Positions 63,675 through 64,000 of a stretch of 64,000 nucleotides of DNA are shown in pieces. Numbering within the stretch: position 1 is the first letter of the stretch; the number at the start of each line of letters is the position of its first letter. The notes under the pieces were generated by a model, which was not told where the DNA came from, did no database searches, and saw only the letters and a list, made by a program, of their open reading frames with translations. The position numbers and the translations under genes were made by a program. This DNA comes from Glossina fuscipes (Eukaryota > Arthropoda > Insecta > Diptera > Glossinidae), in assembly GCF_014805625.2 (NCBI RefSeq), contig NW_023998416.1, forward strand, positions 16,388,401-16,452,400, in the 5' to 3' direction.

Positions 63675-64000
63675 GTAAAAAGACTATATCTATATGTTTC
63701 TGTAAATGTGTATTTGTGCATATATATATGCGTAAATGTTTGTTTATGTGTGAGTGTATATGCACCTCTATATGCGCCTATAATCGATAAAAGGCTAGAA
63801 ATATAGTACAAATGATAGATGTATGTGTTTGTACTTTTTGTTCAGTTGAATGCTTGAATAATGTGTCTGGCCTTCAAGTCATAACGCTGATGTACAGATG
63901 GTATTTTCGATGGTTAGGTAGTTTCGTTTAGTTAGTGGATGGCTGCTTTGTTTGGTTCAATGGCTGACTGAGTGACAAGACAAGCCGACAATAAGGAAGA

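Noticed and set aside
63480..63811. Longer open frames on both strands around 63.5-63.8 kb
   Set aside because: They run across a pyrimidine tract and simple sequence; only the short splice-bounded piece 63532-63674 was kept, at low confidence.
1..64000. CRISPR arrays, bacterial operons, rRNA genes, intact tRNA genes
   Set aside because: None seen; the window is eukaryotic nuclear DNA. Short regular repeats present are microsatellites or TE pieces.

Overview
This window is nuclear DNA from a higher fly (Diptera, Schizophora). It is AT-rich and gene-poor, with spliceosomal introns (GT...AG), many (TA)n microsatellites and several decayed transposons. Four protein-coding genes are recognisable by close protein similarity to Drosophila: crooked legs (crol), fizzy/Cdc20 (fzy), the mitochondrial protease Atp23, and grapes/Chk1 (grp). 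From memory, crol, fzy and grp all lie on Drosophila chromosome arm 2L (Muller element B), so the window looks like a Muller-B block. The genus cannot be fixed from sequence alone; a calyptrate such as a tsetse or muscid-like fly is a guess.

Layout. 1-867: non-coding, upstream or intronic to crol. 868-5870 (+): crol in seven coding exons, encoding 18 C2H2 zinc fingers and polyglutamine tails; its 3'UTR follows. 6.6-20.2 kb: a gene desert of AT-rich sequence, microsatellites, a local duplication, dispersed-repeat pieces and several broken coding fossils of unknown origin (8.5-8.9 kb minus, 15.1-15.4 kb plus, 15.9-17.35 kb minus, 18.3-18.5 kb minus). 20212-22324 (-): fzy in three exons. 22.6-25.0 kb (+): a dead jockey/CR1-like non-LTR retrotransposon. 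25225-26115 (+): Atp23 in two exons. 26.1-28.7 kb: intergenic, with a TA-rich array and a mariner-type transposase scrap. 28721-63373 (-): grp, six coding exons over about 35 kb. Its introns (one of 19 kb) hold a pogo/Tigger-like MITE, a candidate SINE, many copies of one dispersed repeat in both orientations, and a possible pseudogene piece. 63.4-64.0 kb: upstream of grp, with one possible exon of an unknown plus-strand gene.

Functionally, fzy (APC/C activator at mitosis) and grp (Chk1 checkpoint kinase) are both cell-cycle regulators important in early fly embryos. crol is an ecdysone-linked zinc-finger regulator, and Atp23 is a mitochondrial inner-membrane assembly protease. They are independent genes, not an operon. 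No novel multi-gene system was found. The points most worth checking are a one-base frameshift at the start of the last grp exon, a long N-terminal extension of crol, and the decayed minus-strand coding fossil at 15.9-17.35 kb.
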